From the NCBI RefSeq assembly GCF_008831285.2, contig NC_045139.1:30443206-30507205 (forward strand): DNA of 64,000 nt, written 5' to 3'. The position numbers and the translations under genes are program-made. Positions 36,161-47,133 of the stretch are shown in pieces. The notes beneath the pieces are model-generated. The model saw only the letters and a list, made by a program, of their open reading frames with translations, was not told the origin of the DNA and did not search any database. Numbering within the stretch: position 1 is the stretch's first letter; the number at the start of each line of letters is the position of its first letter. Origin of the DNA: Nymphaea colorata (lineage: Eukaryota > Streptophyta > Magnoliopsida > Nymphaeales > Nymphaeaceae).

Positions 36161-36163
36161 GCG
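36082..36163. repeat. 43-bp tandem duplication
   Basis: Two units begin AAAGATTTGGTATGTTATG and end AAAATCTGTGA.CG, with almost no differences. Confidence 0.95.
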
Positions 36164-36718
36164 GTAACCCTTTGCGAAAAATTTTTCTAGCTCCGACAGT
36201 GGCATCAGTGCAACAGTGTGCGAACATCAAAGCCCAGTTTTTAGGAATTAAATATTTAAATCGGTGGACCAACTTAATGAAATTAAAATGCTCGCTACCA
36301 TATTTACTGCATGCAATTGATTCCCGGTTATACTCTGCATTATTGTTATGTTGCTGTCAAGGATACTGTAGACGGTGCAAGTTCCAGGACCATCTACAAT
36401 ACGACAAGGAAGCAGGAGCAAGTCTATCACGTCCTTTCGACAGTATATACTATTATACGTGATAAGTTTAACTTGAGAGGAGGAGTGAAAGCAGGAAGGC
36501 GACCGAACGCGGGGAAGTGAATTGCAGGAAAGAAAATTAAGATAATCTGATCAGTTTCATGGCGTCAAAGATGAACTGTATAGGTTGACCATCTGATCCG
36601 TTCTTCATTTTTTTTCTTTTCAAATTAACTTGCGGATGCATGCGGGTAATCTAACCACATCGGTCAAATTTTTAAAAGACATTCCGCTGGAAGCCAGAAA
36701 GTATGCAGCTGGATCTAA

Positions 36719-36719
<1 letters not shown>

Positions 36720-36765
<46 letters not shown>

Positions 36766-36787
36766 CTATATATATATATATATATAT
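36720..36787. repeat. (CT)n(TA)n compound microsatellite
   Basis: About 12 CT units are followed by about 20 interrupted TA units. Confidence 0.95.
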
Positions 36788-37016
36788 GTATATATAATAT
36801 GACTTTTAGAGTTTAAGATTGAGAACCATCCAGAGCCCGTCACCATCTGATGAACCACTAGTTCGCCAAGTTGGGAATCTTTTCATTTACTATACGTTTG
36901 CCAAGCTTTTGCCATTAATTGCTTGTTAGAGCAGACTTTACTCCACCTAACTTCCAGTTGAAGGACTGGCTGACTCCACAGGTCAGAAAGTTGGTTCACT
37001 AAATAAATAATGAGCT

Positions 37017-37268
37017 AATTAGGGTCCCATGGATGTGGCGCAACTGGATAGGGCGTGCAGTGTACATAATGGGTTTACCGTGTTGACCCCCGGGGTTGTC
37101 GCCTCGCTCAAGGAACTACTCTCCTAGACCATATTAGTCCCGAAGCAAGATCTGAATCTAGTGACAGCGGACGCTATGGGGGGACTGTGGCCTCTCTTAT
37201 GGGCGACTGGCTTTTGTAAATTCTTCGTCCGTTCTTCACTGAAAAAAAGAAAAAAAAAATCCAATTAG
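37017..37268 (+). mobile_element. tRNA-derived SINE (Au-SINE-like)
   Basis: The body is about 37023-37262. A box-A-like TGGCGCAACTGG at 37036-37047 is followed about 35 bp later by a degenerate box B around TGTTGACCCC. The 3' end is A-rich (AAAAAAAGAAAAAAAAAA). A short repeat AATTAG at 37017-37022 and 37263-37268 fits a target duplication. The start resembles Au-type plant SINEs, in which the GGAT-TGGC-CAACTGG head is typical. Family naming is inference. Confidence 0.65.
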
Positions 37269-39544
37269 CACGAATGGGTTATAGTTTGCAGTGACTTGAG
37301 TTCATTATGCACACCAAGCAATTAGGTAGTTGGCATTAAAGAGCACTGAAACTTTGAGACATTGAAGCTGTCATTGATCCTCTAACTTCATTCAAACAAA
37401 ATCATAATTGTGTATTAACCTGTAGGACAGTTGATGTATGTGTCACATCTATGCAATCAATATGCAATGAATTATGCAATCAATCAAACCCATATGTGGT
37501 TCAAACTTTCTCAAGTTGCTCCAACATGCGCCCACATGTGCCATTTAAAAAAAAAGTTTCATTAATGAATTACTTGTTAAGGACCAGGCCCTTCCCCATT
37601 TTCGGGATCGAGAAGAAGGAAAGAAGTAGACAGTAAAAAACAATACAAGAATTTACTTGGTTTGGAAAGATAAAAGAAACTTCCTACATCTACAGCCAGA
37701 CTGCATGTAGTGTTACTATTTTGAGCATGATCCCTTTAAATATCGGACTTCAGGGTCACACTGTAACAGCGGAAAACTAGGAGAATCCTATTAAATTGGG
37801 ATCAAACTTCATACTCAATCCCCCCAACACTACTTTCACGTGGCGCAGTATTTAATGGACTTAGCCTAGATTGACATTACTTTTTTTCCAAGCTGTATTT
37901 TATGTCCATATGTTATTCTGCATCGAGTAAAAGTTTTACTATAACAAGAAACAAGTCTTCGATTCAAGGGTGGAGGCAGAAATTTTTTTTCATAGAATAC
38001 TGAATATATAGTATTTAATTAATGATTTTTCAATTGGTTTTGAGACAATAACTCCCGTCTCCTAAAGCTAACTTATATAACTGAACTCAAATCCACCGAA
38101 ATATAAGCACTAAAAATAAGATTTTAGAGCGGTTTCGGTAGGGCATATGCCCCACGGCTCCATCTGCTCAAGTATCCATTAGTAAAGACGTGGTAAGAAG
38201 GTAGAATTTTGTGCTAAATCTACTTTCCAAGTGATAAAAAAAGACAAGTTACCGATATTTCAGGGAACACTGCATGGAACGCATAATTAAAGTGTTGTAC
38301 AGATGCAAGCTATTCTAGTCAGTACTTGACCGATAATGGTTGACACGTATTTACAGTGTCCCCACGATGCAACACTTTTTTCAAATGGTATTTACTTTAT
38401 ATAGTGCCAAATTAGTACTAGAAGATGCGTCGTGGATGAATATGAAGAGGTGGTTACCTGCACCGGCATTCCCAGCTTTCAATGCATGGCACTAGATGAT
38501 TTTTCGTGTGTCAGTATGATTAATAATTAAAATATCTTGAAAAAAAAACTTTGTTTAAATGAAAAATAAAAATAAAAAGATAGGTTTTTTAGTAAATTTT
38601 TAAAATGTCCTCCTCTCCTTTACTGCGCACTCTGCTCCCGACGCATATAACTTCCTCTGGTTTGAATGTGGACTCTAAAGATTACCAACGACAAGTTCTT
38701 GAATCTGCAATTTTTAAGTCTTTTTACAATCTTCTGCACCTTTCCCCGTTCGTTTTGCTATAAATGACTTTGTGACATTTTTTGGCTGATTCCCGAATGA
38801 TTCACCTGCTATCTTACCAAACCCGTACCTTTGCAGGTAATGATGAAACGATGTGGCACTTACTGGCTTTGTTCTGCACGCATTATTATTGCTTGTCCTT
38901 CGTCCCCGAGTGACCGATCTTTAGTAAGTCTTCCTTTGTCCTGTTGCATCATCTTGCTCCTTATTCTTTTCTTGGTGCATAAAGTGATTATGATGCTTCA
39001 CCTGCTCCTGATTGCTTGTGCTTTTGTACCTTCATATGTGTTAAAGCAAGACTTTGTAGGCAATTACTCTTCATTTGTACGAATGAGCTTGCAGATTCAC
39101 ATCTGCAACAAAAAAATAAACGATGCAGTTTCAAGGCCTAGATATATAGACCTTCTTGTCATGAATCTACGTTCCTTTCTTTCTTTTTCTAGGTAATTGA
39201 CGTGCACCCGATCAGTTGAGATGTCGTCTTCTCCGATGTTCAATAGTACTCTCCCAGTCGCTACCATGAAAGAATTCAGTCAATGACTGTCTAACTTCTC
39301 ATATTCCTAACTTCTGATACATCTTCTTTCAACTGTATTAGCTGAAACTCTTTGTAAAAGGAAGAATGCAATGCTTACCAATTGAATTTTGTTGCATCCT
39401 TCACCAACTATGTTGCATCCTTCACCAACTAGGTGTTAGATTTGCATGCAACTAAATATAAAAATAAAGGAATTTGTAAGCTTGTTGTATTCAGCAGAAG
39501 TATCAGATTTGGACAAGTACAATAGTTACTCCAAAACTGGTTAG
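37269..39544. other. Intergenic region
   Basis: No gene is supported. A family 3 repeat lies near 38520-38632. A 121-codon frame at 38831-39196 has hydrophobic stretches but no motif I know and no recognisable relatives. A 20-bp direct duplication (TTGCATCCTTCACCAACTA) is at about 39391-39432. Confidence 0.5.
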
Positions 39545-39895
39545 ATGTAGGGATGATAATATATTCGATTTAAATCGGATATTCGACCGAACCAATCCAA
39601 AAAAATCGGAAATGGAAAAAAATTTAATGCCAATTAAGAAATCGAATCAGATTCAGATTTAATAAATGGCATCCAATTGGATTCGGGTTCGAATTCAAAT
39701 ATTCATAAATATCCGACTCAGATTGGCATCATTTTTAGACAAACATCACATGTCTAATGCTATTACATTTTGAAAATTGGCAAAATCCGGTTCAGAATTC
39801 GGATTCAGATTGTAAAATCAGATTTTAGATTCGAATTTGAATCCGAATATGTGAATATATGATTAAGGATAGATTTGATCTGTTGACGTCCCAAA
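39545..39895 (+). repeat. Foldback/MITE-like element, family 1
   Basis: It begins GTAGGGATGATAATATATTC and ends TGATCTGTTGACGTCCC. It shares TTTTTAGACAAACATC and ATTTTGAAAATTGGC with the copy at 33357, in the same orientation. Confidence 0.75.
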
Positions 39896-39914
39896 TTAAG
39901 TGGACACCCCTGAA

Positions 39915-40050
39915 CATGTAGTGACCGAAATACCCTCGACAAGGTCAAAAAGGAAGATGTCTCGAAGGATGAAAATATGAAAACATTAAAAGTCTAAAAT
40001 CTACATACTTTTATAAAAAAAAAAATCCCCTCTTCCTTTTTTCTATGGTA
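39915..40050 (+). repeat. Short dispersed repeat, family 3
   Basis: It begins GTGACCGAAATACCCTCGAC, keeps AAAAGTCTAAAATCTACAT and the T/A-rich ACTTTTATAAAAA middle, and ends CCCCTCTTCC. Confidence 0.6.
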
Positions 40051-40838
40051 CATGTTTGTTTCGTGCCTAGCTCGGTGCATTCAACTCCATCTGAGAGTTC
40101 CCCACTCTTGGCTAAGAGATTGACTTTAAGTTTTTGAAGTTGAAGGAGGGTGAGATCTCATTGCGGCTGTATAAAATAACATAAAACTTTTGACCTGTTG
40201 AAGATATCATATGGCAAATAGACATGCAAATATGTTCACTGATGATTCTTTGAAAATCTGTACGTAAGTTGCCCTCAACTCAGGAAGGACAAAATCCATG
40301 TTCTCTGGAGAAAAAGACAGCATAATTGGTCGGCGTAAAGGACCACCTAAGTCTCGAAGCAGTCCTAGATCCTGTGGGCAACAGGAAGGAGATGGCGGCA
40401 TTTCATGCAAACTGCCACTGACAAGAAAAAGAAGTCCAATCCGGAAGGACTTCTCCAAGCGCTATCTCACCAAATTAATACCCTCATGATCAATTATATG
40501 TGTTTTGATCTCTCTCATGATCTGATTCAGGGAGAAAGTTTGAGAAGTGTTATCAATGAAAGGTGCTGTCTGTCTCATGCACCATCTCTAGTCGCATTAT
40601 AATTAATTTAGGATAAAAAAGAATTAGTGGTTTTCGACACTGTTTTGTATTTGAGTGAGCATTCAGACTCTAATTGGCATTGGACGTCTCGAGAGTACAA
40701 TACCTTAAGACATCATATCCACTCATTCAAACACATGAGATCTACTACTTGGGTCGAATTTCCCCCATGAAAATTTGGCAAAAGGGGCGAGCAACGTTTA
40801 CACTCGGTGAAGCCCACAAGCCCAAGATTGGCTTTTCA
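40051..40838. other. Intergenic region
   Basis: A 63-codon basic frame at 40298-40489 is visible but not recognised. Nothing else of note. Confidence 0.45.
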
Positions 40839-41470
40839 TTAGAGATGTCAATGGATCCCAATCGAATGGAATGTTTCATTTATTATATCCGATTTATTGG
40901 ATGTTCACATGTTCTAATTCAAATATGAATGAGAAAAAGTCTATCTACTATATCCAAATCCGATTTTTAAATTCACGATCTGATCTAACATGGATCCAAC
41001 TTTTACACATTCAAATTCGAACTTTTAATTTTACAACATAATTCAAGCCACATTATGATATGCTAAACCCAACTTTCAAAATGTATAGACCACACTAGAT
41101 ATCAGATTTTTATTTAAAACTGAATTTGAATTCGAATGGCAGTTTAAACCTAGATCTAATCAGATATAAATTATGTAAAACTGAATTCATATCTGAACCC
41201 AATCTGATGTCGTTCTTTAAATCCGAATCTGATCCAATTTCTAGTCTTTGGATCTGCTTTTCGAGTGGGGGCACTGTTTGAAGGGTGTGTGAAAAGTATC
41301 CTGACAATAGTTAGTGCGAAAATAGATGGGGCAGCCTCTATTGATGCCACTGCAGGTCTAGTGAACTATTATTCTATGTGTTGAGGAGCGATCCGGATCG
41401 GGTATTCCCATACTCTACTTGTTTGAAACAATTGGATTTGATATCCGATCCGAATATGATGCATTGACAT
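40839..41470 (-). repeat. Foldback/MITE-like element, family 1 (interrupted)
   Basis: It starts TTAGAGATGTCAATGGATCC and continues with family sequence to about 41240. Non-matching sequence follows, then the terminus near 41400-41470 with GATATCCGATCCGAATATGA and TGCATTGACATA. This suggests an insertion inside the element. Confidence 0.6.
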
Positions 41471-42100
41471 ATTTATATTTCATAGGAGAGTAATGCCTGA
41501 TGTGCCAGGGTTCTCCTTCCTCGTCCCTTCCCCTTATTTCTTTCTTGCTTTCAGGGTCCATTGCTGCGTCGATGAAGTTAAGCGTGATATTACTTAAGAG
41601 GTTGACACCCATTAAAAATTAAATCTAAAACCAGTTATGCCTAGTAGAATGCTCAAACTCAATTAATTTTATTTGTCTCCTTAAATAAGGCCCATTTGGC
41701 TGATCACACAGTAAACTGAGTGATAAATATGGTCTACCTGCAAGACTATGTTATACATAAATGGGTTTAGGGTTTTACTGCTCTTGGAGAGATTCAGAAT
41801 GATGAGAACATATTGGTTCATATTTGCACATCCTACTTAACCAGATCTACTTGTTTCAGTTCAAATTTGGTGTGGGCTTATCATGTTTATGTTTACAGGT
41901 TTTGATCGTGAAAAATATGTTGCATCTTAAACGAAACGTACTTTCGTTTGAGAAAATAAGGCAGATATAACCAAGCAACTATATTTTTAAATATGTTTTT
42001 ATCCGGGAAGACCCGTGACCGTAATTCGGGATTTGGCAAGCAGTGCGCGCCTGTTTGGAGGGGCGATCCAGTACATGAACAAAAATCACGACCCATGTGA
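41471..42100. other. Region upstream of the HARBI1-like gene
   Basis: No coding gene is supported. It should contain the promoter of the gene whose first exon ends at 42242. I cannot point to a convincing TATA box. Confidence 0.45.
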
Positions 42101-42129
42101 TCAAGATCAGGATCTAAAGGTAACTGGCA

Positions 42130-42242
42130 GAAATTGCGGAAAATCCCTTCGCCCACGCTTTCCCAGAGTTCTTGCGTGCGAAGGGAGACCGTCTCTTCCT
42201 CCTCCTTTCTCAGAACGAGAACCCTAAAAGCCTTTTCATCAG
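42130..42242 (+). other. Probable 5'UTR exon of the HARBI1-like gene
   Basis: A pyrimidine-rich leader ends ATCAG and is followed by a consensus donor GTGAGT at 42243. A telo-box AACCCTAA lies at 42220-42227, a common feature near plant transcription starts. The matching acceptor would be TTCTACAG ending at 44308, eight bases before the ATG at 44317. This gives a 2066-bp intron. The transcription start is not known and the left edge is a guess. Confidence 0.55.
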
Positions 42243-44211
42243 GTGAGTCTCTCTCTCTCTGTCTCTCTCTTTCTTTCTATGGATATTGGATGGTTGGTTT
42301 CTTCATGCCATAGTTCGTGATGTCTTGTTTTAGGAGCTTTTGTGTTGGTGGTTGTTATGAGTATAACCCATGCTTACCAAGTGTTTGAAAAATTGCTTGA
42401 GCACCAATGGGAGTTTAGGTGCCTCTGTTGGAGACCGGCAATGGAGCTTAGTTCTGCAGTTTCTAGGAATTGACAGTGAGGTCCTCAGGGAAACTGAAGG
42501 AAGGTGCTTATCTTTTAAACTGAACAAGAACCGGGATAATGGCGTTCATGTTGTGGAGGTCGTTTTTGTCTTGATTCAAAGACCGAACTGGGGAGGACGA
42601 GTTAAATGACGAATGGGTGTTTGAGCTTTAGTCTTTTGGCGTCTTTCATTCTGAACGAATGGCCGTCTCCACGAGCTGCCAATGGTAACATCTACTCCAC
42701 ATGTGGAGGAGTTGTTTGTAGTTCAGCTTTTCTGCTTCTAATTAACGCAATTCTTAGTATGGGTTTCCCAAAGCAAAAAAGACTGTCTTTCTTACTCTGG
42801 CTATGCTTGAATTTTGCAGCAATACCAAATGGGAGTTTCTTCTTGCAGAATAGGTTTTGATTCTGAATCATTATTATGTGCATTTGTCATATATGAGGCG
42901 CGTAGTCTAATTTGAAGTTGTTTGTAGTTCTGCGTTAGCTTTTAGGTAACCTTTTCAAATAGAGCTTTGTGGAGTTAAATGACATGCTCAAGGGTGTGGT
43001 TGAGATTGAATTTTGCAGCGAGCAATGTTGGAAAAGAATCATTATGGAGAGCTGAAAAGGGAGGGAATTGCTCTTTCAGTAGGAGTAGTCACATTGTATG
43101 CTTGATAGTTTATAAGGAGACTACTTTACTAGTGTGACTCCAAGGGAATTGAAAGAAAAAGAAAGTTTTTTGGTTCTTTTTCTGCCTTTCTTGTGTAGAT
43201 TACTTTGTACTAGTAACATTCTAGAACAAAGTCGCAAACCTTTTTTTTTTTTTTTGCAGCTCATAACCTAGACTTAGAAAAATAAAGTCAAGCATCGCTT
43301 AGTCTGATGACTCTAGTTAATCTCGCTTTCCTATTCAATCAGTAGTTGGTGAGCTATTCCTGATGACTTTTTTGACCCTTTCAAATCGCCACCTCACACT
43401 TGTGTTTTTTGTTTGTTTTACTATATTACGGTTGTCCTTCCAGTTCGTCTGAAGTTTTCTGTCTTCATAAGCCTGTGATTAGTAGTTGTTAGTTTGCTTA
43501 ACGTACATGAACTACAGTTATCCTTGTTCTTTACAACTCTGTATCATGAGTACTTCGCTTAGCTCCCTCCAAGAGCACCACGCGTTTCTTGCACACATTG
43601 CTTGTAAAGATAGAATGTAGATTAAGGTTGTTAGAATACGTTTGGAGCCCAAATATTGACACCACACATCAAATCATACGATCTGGATATCCACTTTTGC
43701 TTTTTGAAAATTAATAATCCTGATCCTCTCCTATGACAACCATGGAAAGAAAAATTTTGGTGCCTCCTCTAAGTTCCTAAAACTGGACATCTTGATTTTC
43801 AATTCCAAAAGATAAAGTAGTTTGGATTTTTCCTTCTGCCAAAACATTTAAAGGTTCATAAATGTGACATACCTATGCAGGATTTAAGTGTATAACATAT
43901 ATTATTAAAGGTGAAAGTGTGCTTCATTTGTAATATATTCATGATCAAATATAAGCTATATTTTTGCATGCCTGTTTTTGGGTGGTGCTATGCTAGTTTT
44001 TATTTCATTTTATCTTTTTGAATAAGGCTGGTATATGCTTTAATGATAGGAGTTACCGTAATTAAACTGCAGAATAAAGAAATAAATTATATGCTTGTGA
44101 TCATTTTTTGTATACAGTTTCAGTAACAGTTCATGTTTCAAGGATGAAAATCCTCTAGTTCTAATTTAAATTTACCATGCTGATTGCTGTAATTATGTCC
44201 AAAATAGAAGC

Positions 44212-44290
44212 TACAACTGCTGGTATGCTAAGGAATTCTGTGCGTAATACATACAACTGCTGGTATGCTAAGGAATTCTGTGCGTAATAC
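44212..44290. repeat. 40-bp tandem duplication next to a splice acceptor
   Basis: Two copies of a 40-bp unit starting TACAACTGCTGGTATGCTAA lie in the last 100 bp of the presumed 5'UTR intron, ending about 18 bp before its acceptor. Confidence 0.97.
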
Positions 44291-44316
44291 AAGTTATTGA
44301 TTCTACAGTTTTTGGC

Positions 44317-45387
44317 ATGTCTGATGAAAGTGCTAGTTCAAATAGCTTTGATTATGAAGAGAAGAAGAGGAAGAGACGAAGAAGATTGGTCTTGGCATGT
44401 GCCATCGCTGTATGTGCATATTATGAGACTTACATGGTCAAGAGACGTCGCCGCATGCCATCACTAGAAGGTGCCAAATATGCACACCGAATACTTGGTC
44501 AAGGTCATGAAGAACATTACCAAGATGTTTGCCGCATGAATTTAAGAATCTTTAGGAAGCTTTGCGATATCGTTCGCAAGAAAAATCTCCTACATGACAC
44601 ATTCGGTGTCAAGTTGGAAGAGCAACTATTGATGTTCTTATACACTATTGGAAATAATGTAAGCAATCGCAACGTTCAAGAGCATTTCCAGCATAGTGGT
44701 GAAACTGTTAGTCGTCATTTCAACAATGTGCTGAATGCAATTTTTGAACTCTCATATACATATATCCGTCTTCCTTGTGATGAAGACCTTTCATGCATTC
44801 CTGAACAATACAAATTTTCTCCTTTCAAGGTATACAATCATAACACACTATTTGGGTTTTAGCAAAGTTACCTCAATTTGTAACTCCTACGTGTTCGCTG
44901 TGTGAAGGATTGTATTGGTATGGTTGATGGTTTCCATATACCTGTCACTGTTGCTGTTGAGTGCCAAGGCCCTTTCCGCAATAGAAAGGGTTCCTTGTCT
45001 CAAAATGTTATGGCAGCGTGCTCTTTTGATTCACGTTTTATGTATGTGCTCGCTGGTTGGGAAGGATCTGCGACAGATGCTGATGTCCTACAAGCAGCAT
45101 TACAGGATGGGTTCCACGTCCCTGCAGGTATATTTTCAAGACTTTGATACTGCTATAACTAGTATGAAATGCTAAAAGCATAACCAGGAAATAACTTGGG
45201 GCATTTTAGTTGAAATTTGTCAAATTTATAGGTCAATCTCTTCAGCTGCAAAATGTCTTTGGGCCTTTCGCTCCTATGAGGAGTTGAATCGCCTTCTTAT
45301 ATCTCTATGTTTTCTGTTTCTTTGTTGCTTATCTCATTTGTTGTGGTTTTGGCTCCAAACTTTCTGTTGGAGCTATTGCAATGTTAT

Positions 45388-45438
<51 letters not shown>

Positions 45439-46028
45439 GCTCTGCATGTTTATTTGTGTTCGTTTGCTAAATAAATTGTTAATGCAGTTATTTCAGTGAA
45501 GTGCTTTATTTGTTCCATGAAAAAATGATTAATGCAGTTATTCTTCTTCTTATCCAAGGCAAATACTATCTTGTTGATGCTGAATACAAGAACACAACTA
45601 GCTTTTTAGCACCATATCCAGGTGTGAAGTACCATCCAAAAGATTTTGAAGGTGAGAATGAAGAACCACAGACTCCTGAGGAGCTTTTCAACCTCAAACA
45701 TTTTAGAATTGGAGGCAGAATTGACCGCACAATTGGGGTGTTGAAAAAGCGATTTCCCGTGCTAAAAGTAGGAACTTCGTATCCATATGAATCACAAGCA
45801 AAGTTGGTGGTTGCAGCTTGCACATTACACAATTTTATCTTGATTGAAAATGGAGGTGAAGATTTGCTGTTCACTGAATATGATAACGAGGTCTCGTCTC
45901 AAGCTCTGCACCAAGAAGCGATTGCAGCCACGTCGCCAAATAGTTACCCACTAGAACAGTGGCAGGAAGGCAATGTGTTGCGTGATTGGATTGCAGATGC
46001 GTTGTGGGAAGAGTATTTAACTCAATGA
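44317..46028 (+). CDS. HARBI1/ALP1-like protein (PIF/Harbinger transposase-derived)
   Basis: Coding exons are 44317-44829, 44908-45127 and 45559-46028, joined in phase with GT-AG introns of 78 and 431 bp. The product has 400 residues. It starts with an acidic then very basic stretch (EEKKRKRRRR), followed by the helical region around residues 80-145 typical of Harbinger N-termini, then the DDE_Tnp_4 nuclease domain. D178 (GMVDGFH) and D228 (GSATDADV) fit the first two catalytic positions. The third, normally Glu in an IERxFGxLK-like motif, is D300 in GGRIDRTIGVLKKRF. The HNF motif near VAACTLHNFIL is present. Reading frames are otherwise intact. I see no terminal inverted repeats or TTA-type target duplication nearby. 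It may be a domesticated protein like ALP1 or HARBI1, or a transposase whose element ends I missed. Confidence 0.85.
45391..45440. repeat. (CT)n microsatellite in intron
   Basis: About 25 CT units with two interruptions lie within the last coding intron of the HARBI1-like gene, about 120 bp before its acceptor. Confidence 0.95.
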
Positions 46029-46280
46029 ATGGTGGTGAAGAAATTATTTTTCTGTTCTTTTTATGTCACTAGCTGGTGTAAGTATTTCTCCCTCTTCTGT
46101 GACATCCAGAATGGTAGGGTTTGGCAATATATTTCTTTGCACTGCGGCAAGTTGTTTGTTAGATGATAGTCTTACCCACTTGAGTCATCTATTCTTTATC
46201 AACACATTTGTAATATATATATATATATATATATATGTGTGTTTGTAGAGTCCCTAAAAGATGACCCTAACATCAATGTA
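46029..46280. other. 3' flank of the HARBI1-like gene
   Basis: It includes a (TA)n run at 46210-46235. No other feature is seen. Confidence 0.5.
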
Positions 46281-46348
46281 GACATGGGCAAGCCCGATGA
46301 GGAGTCGAGTTCGGGTCGGCCCACAGCTTGTGACCAGAGCCTAAGCCC

Positions 46349-46410
<62 letters not shown>

Positions 46411-46540
46411 AGAAAAACTTATGGTGCCCAATAGAGCTGGCCCCGTACACATTTTTTTGGACCGAACCCGAGCTTGGGCCCAAGTCGGGCCAATTACCAG
46501 GTACCCGTCGGACATCCAGCCTGATGCCCACCCTTAACCA
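46281..46540. repeat. Palindromic MITE-like element with (TA)n centre
   Basis: The left arm is rich in GGGCAAGCCCG and TCGGGTCGGCCC. The right arm carries reverse-complement words (CCGAGCTTGGGCCC, GATGCCCACCC). A (TA)n of about 26 units at 46354-46406 separates them. Confidence 0.6.
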
Positions 46541-46695
46541 AACATCAAATCAGGACCATCTATTCCTTATATTTTCAATCTTTTTTTCAACTATTCTTCT
46601 ATCTCTCCTACTGTCAACGGTAGACCATGGGAGCCCCCTAACGATGGAATGGGGGAGCCACCGGGGGTTCCACTCCCTCCACCCATAGTCTGGTG

Positions 46696-47133
46696 TAGGG
46701 TTGCACACGAGTCGAGTCAAACCTGAGCGAGTCAAGCCCGAGCTTGGCTAACTTGAGTTCAACCCGGCTCAAACGACTTGAGCTTAGGTTGAACTTGAGT
46801 CGAGCTCCTTATAGCAAGCTCGAGCTTGACTCGATTTATACAAAATCGAACTCGAGCTTGATTCATTTAACCAATTTAACTCGTGTAGGCATCAACTCGT
46901 GTAAGCGTCAACTTGTGTAAATCGTTCAACTTGTGAAACCGGTTTTGGCAATATTGTATAGAGTACTGGTTTGCTAGTCGAGTCGAGTGAAACTCTAAAC
47001 TCGACTTGTTTATTATTTCAAGTATCTTTGTAAGTTCAAACTCTGTTTTTTTTTATAAACGAACACGAGCCAAGATTTTTTTTCAAGTGAGTTTTAGTCG
47101 AGTCCATATTGGTTCGGCTCGTTGTACATCCCT
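46696..47133. repeat. GAGTCGAG-rich foldback/MITE-like element
   Basis: The left end AGGGTTGCACACGAGTCGAG matches the reverse complement of the right end GGCTCGTTGTACATCCCT imperfectly. The interior is dense in GAGCTTGA and ACTCGAG words. It has no coding capacity. Confidence 0.65.

Larger units (their letters stand above)
33781..37016. other. Intergenic region with repeat fragments
   Basis: It contains hAT-like ends near 34120 (ACTAGCGGAGCCAG) and 34437 (GTGAAGCCAAGGGGG), a TA tract at 35563-35592, and (CT)n(TA)n at 36720-36787. Apart from the weak reading frame at 35888, nothing suggests a gene. Confidence 0.5.
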
